Below are positions 15,691 to 23,873 of a DNA stretch of 64,000 bases, piece by piece. Position numbers and translations under genes: made by a program. The stretch covers positions 1-64,000 of the forward strand of contig CAJTLG010000008.1 of assembly GCA_910577395.1 (NCBI GenBank), written 5' to 3'. The DNA comes from an uncultured Vampirovibrio sp. GTDB lineage: Bacteria > Cyanobacteriota > Vampirovibrionia > Gastranaerophilales > Gastranaerophilaceae. Numbering within the stretch: position 1 is the stretch's first letter; each line of letters begins with the position of its first letter. The notes under the pieces are model-generated. The model ran no database searches and was not told the DNA's origin. It was given only the letters and a program-made list of their open reading frames with translations.

Positions 15691-16551
15691 TTATGCGCTT
15701 AATAATATCTTGCCTTTGTTTTGCTCTGCTGTATTTTCTGCAAGCCGTGCAAGACGGTCATTAACGCCTTCTTTTTTTGGGTATTTTTTTGCGATATTTT
15801 CAAGTTTTTTTGTGGCATTTTTTACATGTTCTGCCTCAGCTGCGCGTGAAGGGGATTTTGGGGCAGGAGTATCAATTGAAATATATTTTTTTGTTTGTGC
15901 TACACGTGCTTGCGGCAGGATTATTCCGTTTTTCGTCATATTTTCAGGCGATGCATTTTTTGCAATTCTTTCAAGGTATTTTGCTTCCCATTTTGCCTTT
16001 CTTGAAAGTTTTGATAGATATTTTGTTGCCTCTTCAGCTGTCTGGATATTTTCGGCTTTTACTCTTGTTGGTATAAGCTGTTCGAAATATCTTGTTGAAT
16101 TTTCAGGAGTTACACTTTTTGCTTTGACTGGTTCCCAATCCGCATGCCTTGAAAGTCTTGATAAATGCTTAGTTGCACCTTCTACGGTTGCTAAACCTCT
16201 TTCTCTGTTTGCAGCTAATTCTTTCAGCCTAAGATATTTTGTCGAATTTTCAGGAGTTACTTTTTCAGGCAAAATCACTCGCCTGTCAAGCATATTTTTT
16301 AATCCTTCAAGCTTTTGGGTTGCTACTCTTACATGTTCCGTTTCCCTTGCGCGCGACGGAGATTTTCCCGTTGCTGTTTTTACAGCTCTTTCCGCTACCC
16401 TTCTTGGTGGGTCCTTAATAATATCTACTAAGGTTGCTGCAAGTTTTTGACCTTCAGTACCTGTACCCCTTCCTTTTAGCCCCTTATAAATCAATAAAGC
16501 CGTTGTACCTAATACTGCCAATACACCGGCACCGGTGGCTACCTTTTCCAT
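15691..16551 (-). CDS. Repeat-rich basic protein; real start probably upstream and out of frame
   Basis: The open frame from the first in-frame ATG gives 286 aa: GAGVLAVLGTTALLIYKGL (a possible membrane helix), then a highly basic region built of repeated units. KSPSRARETEHVRVATQKLE near residue 65 recurs as KSPSRAAEAEHVKNATKKLE near 230. ATKHLSRLSRHADWE recurs as ATKYLSKLSRKAKWE, and TPENSTKYL recurs as TPENSTRYF and SPENMTKN. The ATG at 16551 has no SD. Upstream at 16673 an SD-preceded ATG opens MKLQAVSFGSNAQAQPVS and runs into a G13 tract that leaves the frame off by one. G11 or G14 would give one protein of about 326-327 aa. Function unknown. A Phe/Ser-rich ORF on the plus strand is its shadow. 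Confidence 0.7.
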   Translation of the reverse strand: MEKVATGAGVLAVLGTTALLIYKGLKGRGTGTEGQKLAATLVDIIKDPPRRVAERAVKTATGKSPSRARETEHVRVATQKLEGLKNMLDRRVILPEKVTPENSTKYLRLKELAANRERGLATVEGATKHLSRLSRHADWEPVKAKSVTPENSTRYFEQLIPTRVKAENIQTAEEATKYLSKLSRKAKWEAKYLERIAKNASPENMTKNGIILPQARVAQTKKYISIDTPAPKSPSRAAEAEHVKNATKKLENIAKKYPKKEGVNDRLARLAENTAEQNKGKILLSA

Positions 16552-16601
16552 GTTTAATTCATCATTGGTTAATTTTTCTTTGTAATTGTTAATCCGGGTT
16601 T

Positions 16602-16673
16602 TTAAATCCCCCCCCCCCCCGAAACGGGTTGAGCCTGGGCATTTGAGCCGAAGCTTACAGCTTGTAATTTCAT
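16602..16673 (-). other. Out-of-frame N-terminal segment of the repeat protein
   Basis: ATG at 16673 with AAAGG about 8 nt upstream opens MKLQAVSFGSNAQAQPVS, then Gly4 from the G tract, Ile and a TAA at 16602-16604. After the tract, the frame of the downstream ORF stays open back to the tract itself (DLKTRINNYKEKL...). The two pieces join if the tract has 11 or 14 Gs. Confidence 0.7.
16608..16620. repeat. Mononucleotide tract of 13 C/G, likely slippage site
   Basis: Uninterrupted C13 on the plus strand, G13 on the coding strand, the longest G/C homopolymer seen in this AT-rich window. It lies inside the coding frame 55 nt after the SD-supported ATG at 16673. Confidence 0.9.
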
Positions 16674-16704
16674 AATTTTTCCTTTTTTTAAAGTATTACT
16701 TGTA

Positions 16705-16740
16705 ATTATACAAAAACTAAAACATAAAATTATTTGTCAA
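16705..16740 (-). promoter_or_regulatory. Promoter-like elements of the repeat-protein gene
   Basis: Minus-strand TTGACA (16740-16735) and TATAAT (16710-16705) are both perfect hexamers, but 24 nt apart, too far for a standard promoter. TATAAT may be used with a weaker -35. Confidence 0.35.
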
Positions 16741-16769
16741 AATTTCCATACTTTGTAAAGTTTTGTTAA

Positions 16770-18368
16770 TTACACATTCAATTTAACGAATTTTGCCTCA
16801 TAGATACCGTCAATTTTGCTGATTTTATCTAAAGTTTCCGGCTTTACTTCGTTATCTGTGTTAATTATCATCATGCTTTTTTCATCCGCAGCCTGTTTGC
16901 CTGATTTTTGGACAACCTGCATCCTTGAAATATTTACGTTGTCAGACCCTAAAACAGTTGCCACCTGTGCAATCATACCGGGTTTATTAACGTGCGGCAC
17001 AAGCAGCATATATTTTTCAGGGCGGATAGATGTATTGTAATCATTAAGTTTTACAATCCTTTTAATGTGTTCTGCAATCATCGCACCTGAAACTTCTGTA
17101 CCTTCCGTTTCGGTATTGAGTCTTACCGTGATAGAGCCTATATAATCTGTTGTCTGGTGTGATTTTTTAACAGTAAGTGCGATTTCTCTGTTTTTTGCAA
17201 TAATTGGTGCGTTTACATAATTTACCCCTACAAGGTTATTTGACAAAACCCCTTTTAAAACAGCGGTTTCAAGCGGGGAAACATCTAAATTGGCAAGGGT
17301 GCCTTTTACTTCGATTTCAATGTTTTTAAGGTTTCCTTTTGTGATTTGGGCAGCCATTTGTGCAATATTTTCTGCAATAGACATATAATCTCTTACAGGC
17401 TCAAGTTTTTGAGGCTTTAAGGAAGGTATATTTACCGCTGATGTTGCATTTCCGCCTGAAAGCACCTCTTTTACCTGTTCCGCTACATCAAGTGCCACAT
17501 TGATTTGGGCTTCTGATGTGCTTGCGCCAAGGTGCGGGGTTAAAAGTACATTTTTACCAAATTCTCTTAAAACACAGCCGCCTATGTTTTTTTCATCCTC
17601 AAAGACGTCAACGGCGCATGATGCTACTTTTCCTGTTTCAAGGGCATCTTTCAGGTCGTTCTCATTAATTATTCCGCCGCGTGCGCAGTTTACAATTCTT
17701 ACCCCGTCTTTCATTTTGGCAATAGTATCTTTATTGATTAAATGAGTGGTTTCAGGTGTTTTTGGGGTGTGGAGTGTGATAAAATCAGGTAAAGCCCAGA
17801 AATCATCAAGGTTTTCAATATATTTTCCGCCGAATTTTTCAACAAATTCTTTTGTAGTGTAAGGGTCATTTACAACAAGGTTCATACCTAGTGCCAGTGC
17901 GGTTTTTGCAACATGCTGACCTATTTTTCCAAAACCTATAACACCGAGTGTTTTTCCAAAAACCTCTACCCCTGTAAATTTAGACCTTTCCCATTGCCCA
18001 GCTTTTGTTGATACAACGGCATCCGGGATGTTTCGTGCCATTGAAAGCATTAGTGCAACAGTGTGTTCAGCTGCAGCATGGGTATTTCCGTCAGGAGAGT
18101 TTACAACAATGATACCATGTTCGGTTGCAGAATTAAGGTCTATATTATCTACGCCAACCCCTGCCCTGCCTATAATTTTTAAGTTTTTTCCGGCAGAAAT
18201 TACTTTATCTGTTACTTTAGTCTGACTTCTGACTAAAAGCGCATCGTAATTTCCTATAACCTTGCAAAGCTCATCTTCATCCATTGTGGGCAGAATATCA
18301 GCCTCTGTCACCTCGCGTACAATATCAGCTGCTTTTTCATTTATTTTATCAGTAATTAATACCTTCAT
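16770..18368 (-). CDS. serA: D-3-phosphoglycerate dehydrogenase (long form)
   Basis: 532 aa from the ATG at 18368, preceded by GGGGAGAGAAAA; the open frame continues further upstream, but this SD and the family length fix the start. The NAD-binding domain has VIGFGKIGQHVAKTALALGM, the catalytic loop shows INCARGGIINENDL and LTPHLGASTSEAQ, then come the ASB domain and a C-terminal ACT domain (YMLLVPHVNKPGMIAQVATV). It is the first enzyme of serine synthesis; ACT domains commonly bind serine for feedback. It follows the GNAT gene by 34 nt. Confidence 0.96.
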   Translation of the reverse strand: MKVLITDKINEKAADIVREVTEADILPTMDEDELCKVIGNYDALLVRSQTKVTDKVISAGKNLKIIGRAGVGVDNIDLNSATEHGIIVVNSPDGNTHAAAEHTVALMLSMARNIPDAVVSTKAGQWERSKFTGVEVFGKTLGVIGFGKIGQHVAKTALALGMNLVVNDPYTTKEFVEKFGGKYIENLDDFWALPDFITLHTPKTPETTHLINKDTIAKMKDGVRIVNCARGGIINENDLKDALETGKVASCAVDVFEDEKNIGGCVLREFGKNVLLTPHLGASTSEAQINVALDVAEQVKEVLSGGNATSAVNIPSLKPQKLEPVRDYMSIAENIAQMAAQITKGNLKNIEIEVKGTLANLDVSPLETAVLKGVLSNNLVGVNYVNAPIIAKNREIALTVKKSHQTTDYIGSITVRLNTETEGTEVSGAMIAEHIKRIVKLNDYNTSIRPEKYMLLVPHVNKPGMIAQVATVLGSDNVNISRMQVVQKSGKQAADEKSMMIINTDNEVKPETLDKISKIDGIYEAKFVKLNV

Positions 18369-18402
18369 TTTTTCTCTCCCCTGTATGCTTTTAGCCTGTT
18401 TG

Positions 18403-19383
18403 CTAATCTTCTGATTTTGGCAGATACCCTTGCGGGTAAGTATAGTCTTCCTTAAATCCTGTCTGAGTGTACATTCTGACTGCACTTTCATTTGCCGTAT
18501 CAACACTTGCATTGATTTCTTTTAGTCTTATAAAACCTGATTTATTAAGTTTTACAATATCTTCAACCACGCTTTTAAGCATTACTTCAGATAAATTTAA
18601 CCCCCGATGCTCCGGTACAATCCCTACAAGCGGGATGTTTCCTATATAATCACCTGTAATATTTGCAAAGGCAAAGCCTGCCACTCTGCTTTCTGCAAGG
18701 AGAACCTTGGAGCAATTCGGCAAAAACTTACCATAGATTGAATTTGTGATTTTTTCAAGGATATCCCTCACCCCTTCAAGGGTTTTGAACCTTGGGTCAA
18801 AATTAATATCTGAAGAATTTTTAAATGCCTCAAACACAACACTTACAAGCTCTTCAAAGTAAATTTCCCTGTATGGTGTAATTTTGTAGCCTATAGGTAA
18901 ATCGGTAAATTTTATTTCGTTAAATTCTTTTAAAAGCTTTTTATCATTAATATTAAAGACTGTTACGGCCAAATCAATAAATTTAAATCCGTATTTTGCA
19001 ACCATATCTTTAAAAGTTGACTGAACTCCAAGCATAGGGTAGCTTACAAGGGCTGTTTTTCTTTTTTGTGCAGTAGCTTCAAGGAATTTTTGTATCAGAC
19101 AGTTTCTTTTTTCAGATATATTTTCGTTTCCAAGGCAATGGATAACGTATAGTTCAATAGCATCTTCAAGTGCTGTAGAATAGGCCAAAAACCCTGTCGG
19201 GACCTCATCTTCAAGCAACAAAATACAATTCAAAAGGCCCTTAGCGAAATATTCAATAAAATCATTGTATTCAAGCGGTTCAAGTTCAAATTTGTATTCA
19301 ATACGGCAACGTTTGCGAAAATCATTGTAAACCCCGCCGAAAATTTTGAAATATTTTTCTTCTAAAACCTGCGCCTGATACAT
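18403..19383 (-). CDS. GNAT-family N-acetyltransferase, possibly tandem
   Basis: 326 aa. The C-terminal half holds a GNAT fold with the acetyl-CoA loop VGIVPEHRGLNLSEVML and the C-terminal NESAVRMYTQTGFKEDY. The N-terminal half looks like a second, degenerate GNAT-like module (LLLEDEVPTGFLAYSTA). The substrate cannot be told. It is co-transcribed with serA from a strong promoter at 19430-19459, although serA and an acetyltransferase have no obvious link. Confidence 0.75.
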   Translation of the reverse strand: MYQAQVLEEKYFKIFGGVYNDFRKRCRIEYKFELEPLEYNDFIEYFAKGLLNCILLLEDEVPTGFLAYSTALEDAIELYVIHCLGNENISEKRNCLIQKFLEATAQKRKTALVSYPMLGVQSTFKDMVAKYGFKFIDLAVTVFNINDKKLLKEFNEIKFTDLPIGYKITPYREIYFEELVSVVFEAFKNSSDINFDPRFKTLEGVRDILEKITNSIYGKFLPNCSKVLLAESRVAGFAFANITGDYIGNIPLVGIVPEHRGLNLSEVMLKSVVEDIVKLNKSGFIRLKEINASVDTANESAVRMYTQTGFKEDYTYPQGYLPKSED

Positions 19384-19429
19384 ATTTTAAGGTGTTTTGT
19401 CCTTCCGGTGTGTAATAAAACTTAAACCA

Positions 19430-19459
19430 ATTATATCATAGAGTTATATTTTTTAACAA
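19430..19459 (-). promoter_or_regulatory. Promoter of the GNAT-serA operon
   Basis: TTGTTA (19459-19454), 18-nt spacer, TATAAT (19435-19430) with an extended TG (TGATATAAT at 19438-19430). A strong consensus match. Confidence 0.7.
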
Positions 19460-19495
19460 TAATTTGTTAATTCTTTCAGGGTGTGGGTTTTCAGG

Positions 19496-20713
19496 TTAAT
19501 TACCGGCTGAAACCGCGTATAGGTGGTGCATTTTTTCCTTTTTTGTTTCGATATATTTTTTGTTGAATTGGTTTATTTTTGGTGCAAGCCCTACTCTGTC
19601 AATGATTTTAAGCCCATAACCTTCAAGCCCTATGATTTTTGTCGGGTTGTTTGTAATCAGTTTAAATTCCCGATATCCAATATCTACAAGGATTTGAGCC
19701 CCTGTGCCGTAATCCCTTAAATCACTTTTAAAGCCTAAAGAAATATTGGCCTCTATTGTATCCTGGCCGTTATCCTGTAATTTATAGGCTTTAAGCTTGT
19801 TTATAAGCCCAATTCCACGCCCCTCATGGTCTGTAATATAGACAAGGGCGCCTTTTCCGTATTCATTGATTAATTTTAAAGAATCTAAAAGCTGTTGGTT
19901 GCAGTCGCATTTCAGACTGTGGAAAATATCCCCGGTTAGGCACTGTGAGTGCATTCTGACGATTGGTGTTTTGTCTGATTTATCATCTTTTATAAGGGCA
20001 ACATGTTCTACCCCTGTTAATTCATCAAGGTATCCGTATATTTCAAACTCTCCAAATTCAGTAGGCAATTGGGTTTGCACCATTCTTTTAACGTGGCGTT
20101 CAGTTTTCATGCGGTATTTAATAAGGTCGGATACCGTAATAAGCTTTATACTGTGGGTTTTAGCAAATTCAAACAGCTCATCGCGTCTTGCCATGGTGCC
20201 GTCCGGGTTCATAATTTCACATATTACCCCAGATGGCTCAAGCCCTGCCAAACGAGCCAAATCTACCGCAGTTTCTGTATGTCCGGCTCTTTTTAACACT
20301 CCTCCGTCCTTTGATATCAGCGGAAAAATATGGCCGGGGCAGCGCAAATCCTTTGGGGATGAGGATTTATCCATAATCACCTGAATTGTTTTCGCCCTAT
20401 CGAAGGCTGAAATCCCTGTGGTCACGCCATATTTCGGGTCAGCATCAACACTTTGTGTGAAATTTGTACCTTTTATATCGGTATTATTTTCAACCATTGG
20501 CGAAAGCCCTGTTCTGGAGGCAATTTCAGAGGTTATTGCGTGGCAGATAAGCCCCCTGCAATTTGTTGCCATAAAATTTATCCATTCAGGCGTTATAAAA
20601 TCGGCAGGTAAAATCAAATCGCCTTCGTTTTCCCTGTCCTCGTCATCAGCCACTATGACCGGCTTTCCGGCTTTAAAATCTTCTATAGCCTCTTCTATTG
20701 TGTTAAATTTCAT
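19496..20713 (-). CDS. ribBA: Bifunctional DHBP synthase / GTP cyclohydrolase II
   Basis: 405 aa. The N-terminal RibB domain has VIVADDEDRENEGDLILPADF and GHTETAVDLARLAGL. The C-terminal RibA domain has VRMHSQCLTGDIFHSLKCDC (zinc cysteines) and DHEGRGIGLINKLKAYKLQD. It catalyses both committing steps of riboflavin synthesis. It lies 45 nt downstream of ribE. ribD and ribH are not in the window, so the pathway genes are scattered. Confidence 0.97.
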   Translation of the reverse strand: MKFNTIEEAIEDFKAGKPVIVADDEDRENEGDLILPADFITPEWINFMATNCRGLICHAITSEIASRTGLSPMVENNTDIKGTNFTQSVDADPKYGVTTGISAFDRAKTIQVIMDKSSSPKDLRCPGHIFPLISKDGGVLKRAGHTETAVDLARLAGLEPSGVICEIMNPDGTMARRDELFEFAKTHSIKLITVSDLIKYRMKTERHVKRMVQTQLPTEFGEFEIYGYLDELTGVEHVALIKDDKSDKTPIVRMHSQCLTGDIFHSLKCDCNQQLLDSLKLINEYGKGALVYITDHEGRGIGLINKLKAYKLQDNGQDTIEANISLGFKSDLRDYGTGAQILVDIGYREFKLITNNPTKIIGLEGYGLKIIDRVGLAPKINQFNKKYIETKKEKMHHLYAVSAGN

Positions 20714-20758
20714 AGCCTTTATCCTCCCTTTATGGCTTAAACCATTGTTATTAAAGGT

Positions 20759-21406
20759 TTAAAAGCCATTTTCAATCAGAAATTTTTCATCAATTTTTGA
20801 ACACTTTTTATTATCTTTTAAAATTGTGAATTTTTCAATATATTTTGCTAAAATATCATATTCCACGTTCAAAAAATCCCCGGGCTTTAAAAATTGAAAA
20901 GTTGTATTTTGGAGTGTGTGGGGTATTAAACTAACCTCCAGCAGGCTGTTTTCAGCTTTTGACACGGTTAAACTTACGCCGTTAAGGGTAATTGAGCCTC
21001 TTTCAATTACATATTTTGTATCAGCCTCTATTGAAAATACCTTTGAAAACCCGTCAGGGGTTATATTTACCACTTTGCCAACGGTGTCAATGTGCCCCTG
21101 TACTATGTGTCCGTTAAATCTGCCCTCTGCAACCATTGCAAGTTCAAGGTTTACAGGAGTTTCGCGTTCTAAATACCCAAGGGCACTGTGTTTTAGGCTA
21201 TTATTCATTAAATTTACACTAAAACCATTGTCCCACAAGGATATTACCGTAGTGCACAGGCCGTTAAGTGCTATAGAATCGCCTGTTTTAACGCTCTTAA
21301 AATCGGGAAACGCTGCAGGGTCAACAGTTATGCTGATTGTTTTTCCCTGCGTTGAATTTTTTATGTCGGAAACTTTTCCTATGTGTTGAATTAATCCTGT
21401 AAACAT
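20759..21406 (-). CDS. ribE: Riboflavin synthase, alpha chain
   Basis: 215 aa with the duplicated lumazine-binding barrel. N-terminal MFTGLIQHIGKV, then GDSIALNGLCTTV and the second repeat MVAEGRFNGHIVQGHIDTVGKV with RGSITLNGVSLTVSKA. It dismutates two lumazines to riboflavin. No FMN riboswitch is visible upstream. Instead a terminator hairpin lies 18-54 nt before the ATG, and no clear SD is seen. Confidence 0.96.
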   Translation of the reverse strand: MFTGLIQHIGKVSDIKNSTQGKTISITVDPAAFPDFKSVKTGDSIALNGLCTTVISLWDNGFSVNLMNNSLKHSALGYLERETPVNLELAMVAEGRFNGHIVQGHIDTVGKVVNITPDGFSKVFSIEADTKYVIERGSITLNGVSLTVSKAENSLLEVSLIPHTLQNTTFQFLKPGDFLNVEYDILAKYIEKFTILKDNKKCSKIDEKFLIENGF

Positions 21407-21423
21407 AAGTAAAATCTAGCATT

Positions 21424-21460
21424 AAAAAAGGCGCTTTGCAATTTTAAAATTGAAAACGCC
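21424..21460 (-). terminator. Terminator hairpin just upstream of ribE
   Basis: Minus strand: GGCG and TTT arms pair with AAA and CGCC around a perfect AATTTTAAAATT core, followed by T6. It ends the small-gene transcript 21486-21680, and it would also sit at the very 5' end of any RNA starting from the TATAAT at 21473-21468. Confidence 0.75.
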
Positions 21461-21485
21461 TGATACCATTATAAATACGGTGTTT

Positions 21486-21680
21486 TTATGCAAGAAAGTT
21501 CAATACTTGCCCGCAAACACTGTATTCTCTCGTGCCGCAGCAGTTGATATTTAACTTTTCGCCTTTTTCAAATCTGTTCATTTGATTTTCATAGGCTTTT
21601 GTCTGATTGCCGAAGGTTACAGGGCTTGTAACTCTTGTGGCACCTGCTATGGCCTGATGTGAGGTGATTGGCTGTATCAT
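21486..21680 (-). CDS. Small F-G-motif protein, hypothetical
   Basis: 64 aa from the ATG at 21680, chosen because GGGAGGT stands 5 nt upstream; the frame is open for 7 more codons. Reads MIQPITSHQAIAGATRVTS then PVTFGNQTKAY and ends in a Cys-containing tail (NINCCGTREYSVCGQVL). The VTFGN motif resembles that of four other small or accessory proteins in this window. No known domain. It has a near-consensus promoter at 21714-21742 and its own terminator, so it is an independent, probably well-expressed gene. Confidence 0.7.
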   Translation of the reverse strand: MIQPITSHQAIAGATRVTSPVTFGNQTKAYENQMNRFEKGEKLNINCCGTREYSVCGQVLNFLA

Positions 21681-21713
21681 TTTAAACCTCCCTGTTTGCA
21701 TTAAAGCTTATTG

Positions 21714-21742
21714 ATTGTAGTAGAAACAATTATTTTTGTCAA
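21714..21742 (-). promoter_or_regulatory. Near-consensus sigma70 promoter
   Basis: TTGACA (21742-21737), 17-nt spacer, TACAAT (21719-21714). One of the strongest promoters in the window. It drives the 64-aa F-G-motif protein. Confidence 0.8.
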
Positions 21743-21821
21743 TCGGTTTATATGTATAAGGTTTGTAAAAGAAAAAAGTTGTCAGTGTTTTATTACACAA
21801 TGTAAACTTTTATTTTTTCCA

Positions 21822-21830
21822 TGCTAAAAT
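21822..21830 (+). promoter_or_regulatory. Extended -10 directly before der
   Basis: TGCTAAAAT ends 9 nt before the der ATG at 21840. The predicted start (about 21837) would give a leaderless or near-leaderless mRNA, and no SD is present. Confidence 0.45.
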
Positions 21831-21839
21831 AAAGTGGTT

Positions 21840-23168
21840 ATGAAAAAGAATAAAATTGTGGCTGTTGTCGGGCGGCCAAATGTCGGAAAATCAACTCTTA
21901 TAAACAGAATTTTAGGCGAAAGGCGCTCTATTGTTGATGATATGCCGGGTGTCACCCGTGACAGAGTATATTTTGATGCGGTCTGGCAGGGTAAAGAGTT
22001 TATATTAATTGATACGGGCGGCATTGTAACAAATGATGAGGATGAATTTGTAACAAATATCTTTAATCAGGCGAAAATGGCCGTGGAAGAGGCTGATACG
22101 ATACTTTTTGTAGTGGATGCAAAGGCAGGTTTAAGCCCGTATGACACTGATATTGCAAATATTTTAAGGCAATCCGGCAAAGAGGTTATCCTTGTTGCAA
22201 ATAAGGTGGACAGTATGTCAGAAATTGGCAATACATCAGATTTTTATGCCCTTGGTATAGGCGAACCGCAGGCTGTATCGGCGCTCCATGGCTCAGGCGG
22301 CGTAGGGGATTTGCTTGATACGGTTACAAAAGATTTAATCAGAAAATCCGATGAGGATGATGAAACAGGTGCAATAAAAATAGCTATTGTAGGAAAACCG
22401 AATGCCGGAAAAAGCTCTATTTTAAATAATCTGCTGAATGAAAACAGGGCCATAGTTTCCCCTGTTTCAGGCACCACGAGGGATACCATTAATTCCGAAG
22501 TTGTATATAAAGACAGGGATTTTATCCTGGTTGATACAGCGGGTATCAGGAAAAAATCCAAAGTGGATTACGGTGTGGAGGCTTTTGCTGTAGACCGTGC
22601 CATAAGGGCAATTCGTGAGGCAGATGTGGCGCTTTTGGTTATTGATGCGACAGAGGGGCTTACAGACCAGGATAAAAAAATAGCGCAAACTGTGGAAGAA
22701 GCGGGTTGCGGGCTGATTATCGCCTTTAATAAGTGGGATTTAATTAAGAATGTGCAAACCCATAAGCTTGAAAAGCAGATTGAGGATGAGGCACCGTTTT
22801 TAAACTATGCCAAGAAAATATTTATAAGCGCAAAAACAGGCCAGAGGCTTAATCAGATTTTTGATACTGCAATTGATGTTGCAGCCGAGCGGGATAAACG
22901 TGTGCAGACCGGGCTTTTAAATAAGGTTATAAATGAGGCAGTGGCGCTTAATCCACCTAATTCAATCAAGGGCAAATTTGCAAAAATATATTATTCTACC
23001 CAGGTGAAGGCAAAGCCGCCCACGTTTGTGCTTTTTGTGAATAATAAGGATTTAATTAAAGATTCTTATAAAAGATACCTGTTAAAGAAACTAAGGGAGG
23101 CTTTTGGGTTCTTTGGAACACCTATAAGGGTATCATTCAGGGAGAGGAAAGAAAAAGAGGGCAAGTAA
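21840..23168 (+). CDS. der: Ribosome-associated GTPase Der (EngA)
   Basis: 442 aa with two tandem GTPase domains: G1 GRPNVGKSTLINR with DMPGVTRDR, then GKPNAGKSSILNN with GTTRDTINSEV, followed by the KH-like C-terminal domain (KIYYSTQVKAKPPTFVLFVN). Essential for 50S assembly. The ATG at 21840 is preferred over the GTG at 21834; neither has an SD. plsY follows directly after the stop. Confidence 0.97.
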   Translation: MKKNKIVAVVGRPNVGKSTLINRILGERRSIVDDMPGVTRDRVYFDAVWQGKEFILIDTGGIVTNDEDEFVTNIFNQAKMAVEEADTILFVVDAKAGLSPYDTDIANILRQSGKEVILVANKVDSMSEIGNTSDFYALGIGEPQAVSALHGSGGVGDLLDTVTKDLIRKSDEDDETGAIKIAIVGKPNAGKSSILNNLLNENRAIVSPVSGTTRDTINSEVVYKDRDFILVDTAGIRKKSKVDYGVEAFAVDRAIRAIREADVALLVIDATEGLTDQDKKIAQTVEEAGCGLIIAFNKWDLIKNVQTHKLEKQIEDEAPFLNYAKKIFISAKTGQRLNQIFDTAIDVAAERDKRVQTGLLNKVINEAVALNPPNSIKGKFAKIYYSTQVKAKPPTFVLFVNNKDLIKDSYKRYLLKKLREAFGFFGTPIRVSFRERKEKEGK

Positions 23169-23807
23169 ATGATAATAAAACCAACTTCTTTAGAAATAGC
23201 TTGGGTTATGGTCTTAATTGTGCTGGTTATGGTACTTTTTGCTGTTATTGCTTATTTAATCGGGTCAATTCCGACAGGGTATTTAATAGTAAAAGCCAAA
23301 ACCGGAAAAGATATCAGAGAAATCGGTTCAGGCTCAACAGGTGCCACCAATGTTAAAAGGGTTTTAGGCAAAAAATGGTTTTTTATTGTTATGTTGCTTG
23401 ATGCCCTAAAAGGGGCCTTGCCTGTGATTTTAGCGAAAGTTTTGGTGCCAGGAATTTCTTTTTGTGCAGTTATTGCCGCTATTTTTGTGATTATAGGGCA
23501 TTCTAAACCGATTTTTCTTGGCGGAAAAGGCGGGAAATCCGTTGCAAGCGGGGTAGGTACCATACTTGCCCTTAACTGGCATGTGGGGCTTATACTTGCC
23601 GTTGTGTGGAGTGCTATAACCTATGCTACACGCTATGTTTCGGTAGGGTCAATAATTGCACTTATCCTGTCGCCATTTTTAATGTATTTATTCAAGGCAC
23701 CTTTATCGTATGTTGCATACTGTGCTATTGCAGCGGTTTATGTAACTTGGCTGCATAGGGAAAACATTAAACGTTTGATAAAAGGTGAAGAAAATAAGGT
23801 GCGCTAA
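23169..23807 (+). CDS. plsY: Acyl-phosphate:glycerol-3-phosphate acyltransferase
   Basis: 212 aa polytopic membrane enzyme that makes lysophosphatidic acid. Conserved loops are IAYLIGSIPTGYLI, IREIGSGSTGATNVKRVLG, LDALKGALPVI and the glycine-rich FLGGKGGKSVASGVG. The first 20 or so residues extend beyond the usual start as an extra hydrophobic stretch. The ATG abuts the der stop, so translation is probably coupled. Confidence 0.95.
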   Translation: MIIKPTSLEIAWVMVLIVLVMVLFAVIAYLIGSIPTGYLIVKAKTGKDIREIGSGSTGATNVKRVLGKKWFFIVMLLDALKGALPVILAKVLVPGISFCAVIAAIFVIIGHSKPIFLGGKGGKSVASGVGTILALNWHVGLILAVVWSAITYATRYVSVGSIIALILSPFLMYLFKAPLSYVAYCAIAAVYVTWLHRENIKRLIKGEENKVR

Positions 23808-23873
23808 AGAAATTCAGCCTTAATAATATAGGCGGCAAAGTTTTGCAGAGCGTGTTTTTTTAAGAGGTTTTTT

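Noticed and set aside
15677..16450. Plus-strand ORF of 257 codons opposite the repeat protein
   Set aside because: Composition (Phe, Ala, Ser, Cys) is that of a reverse-frame shadow created by the repeats; no SD.
21407..21485. FMN riboswitch upstream of ribE
   Set aside because: The region is only 79 nt and holds one simple terminator hairpin; FMN riboswitch conserved segments are absent.
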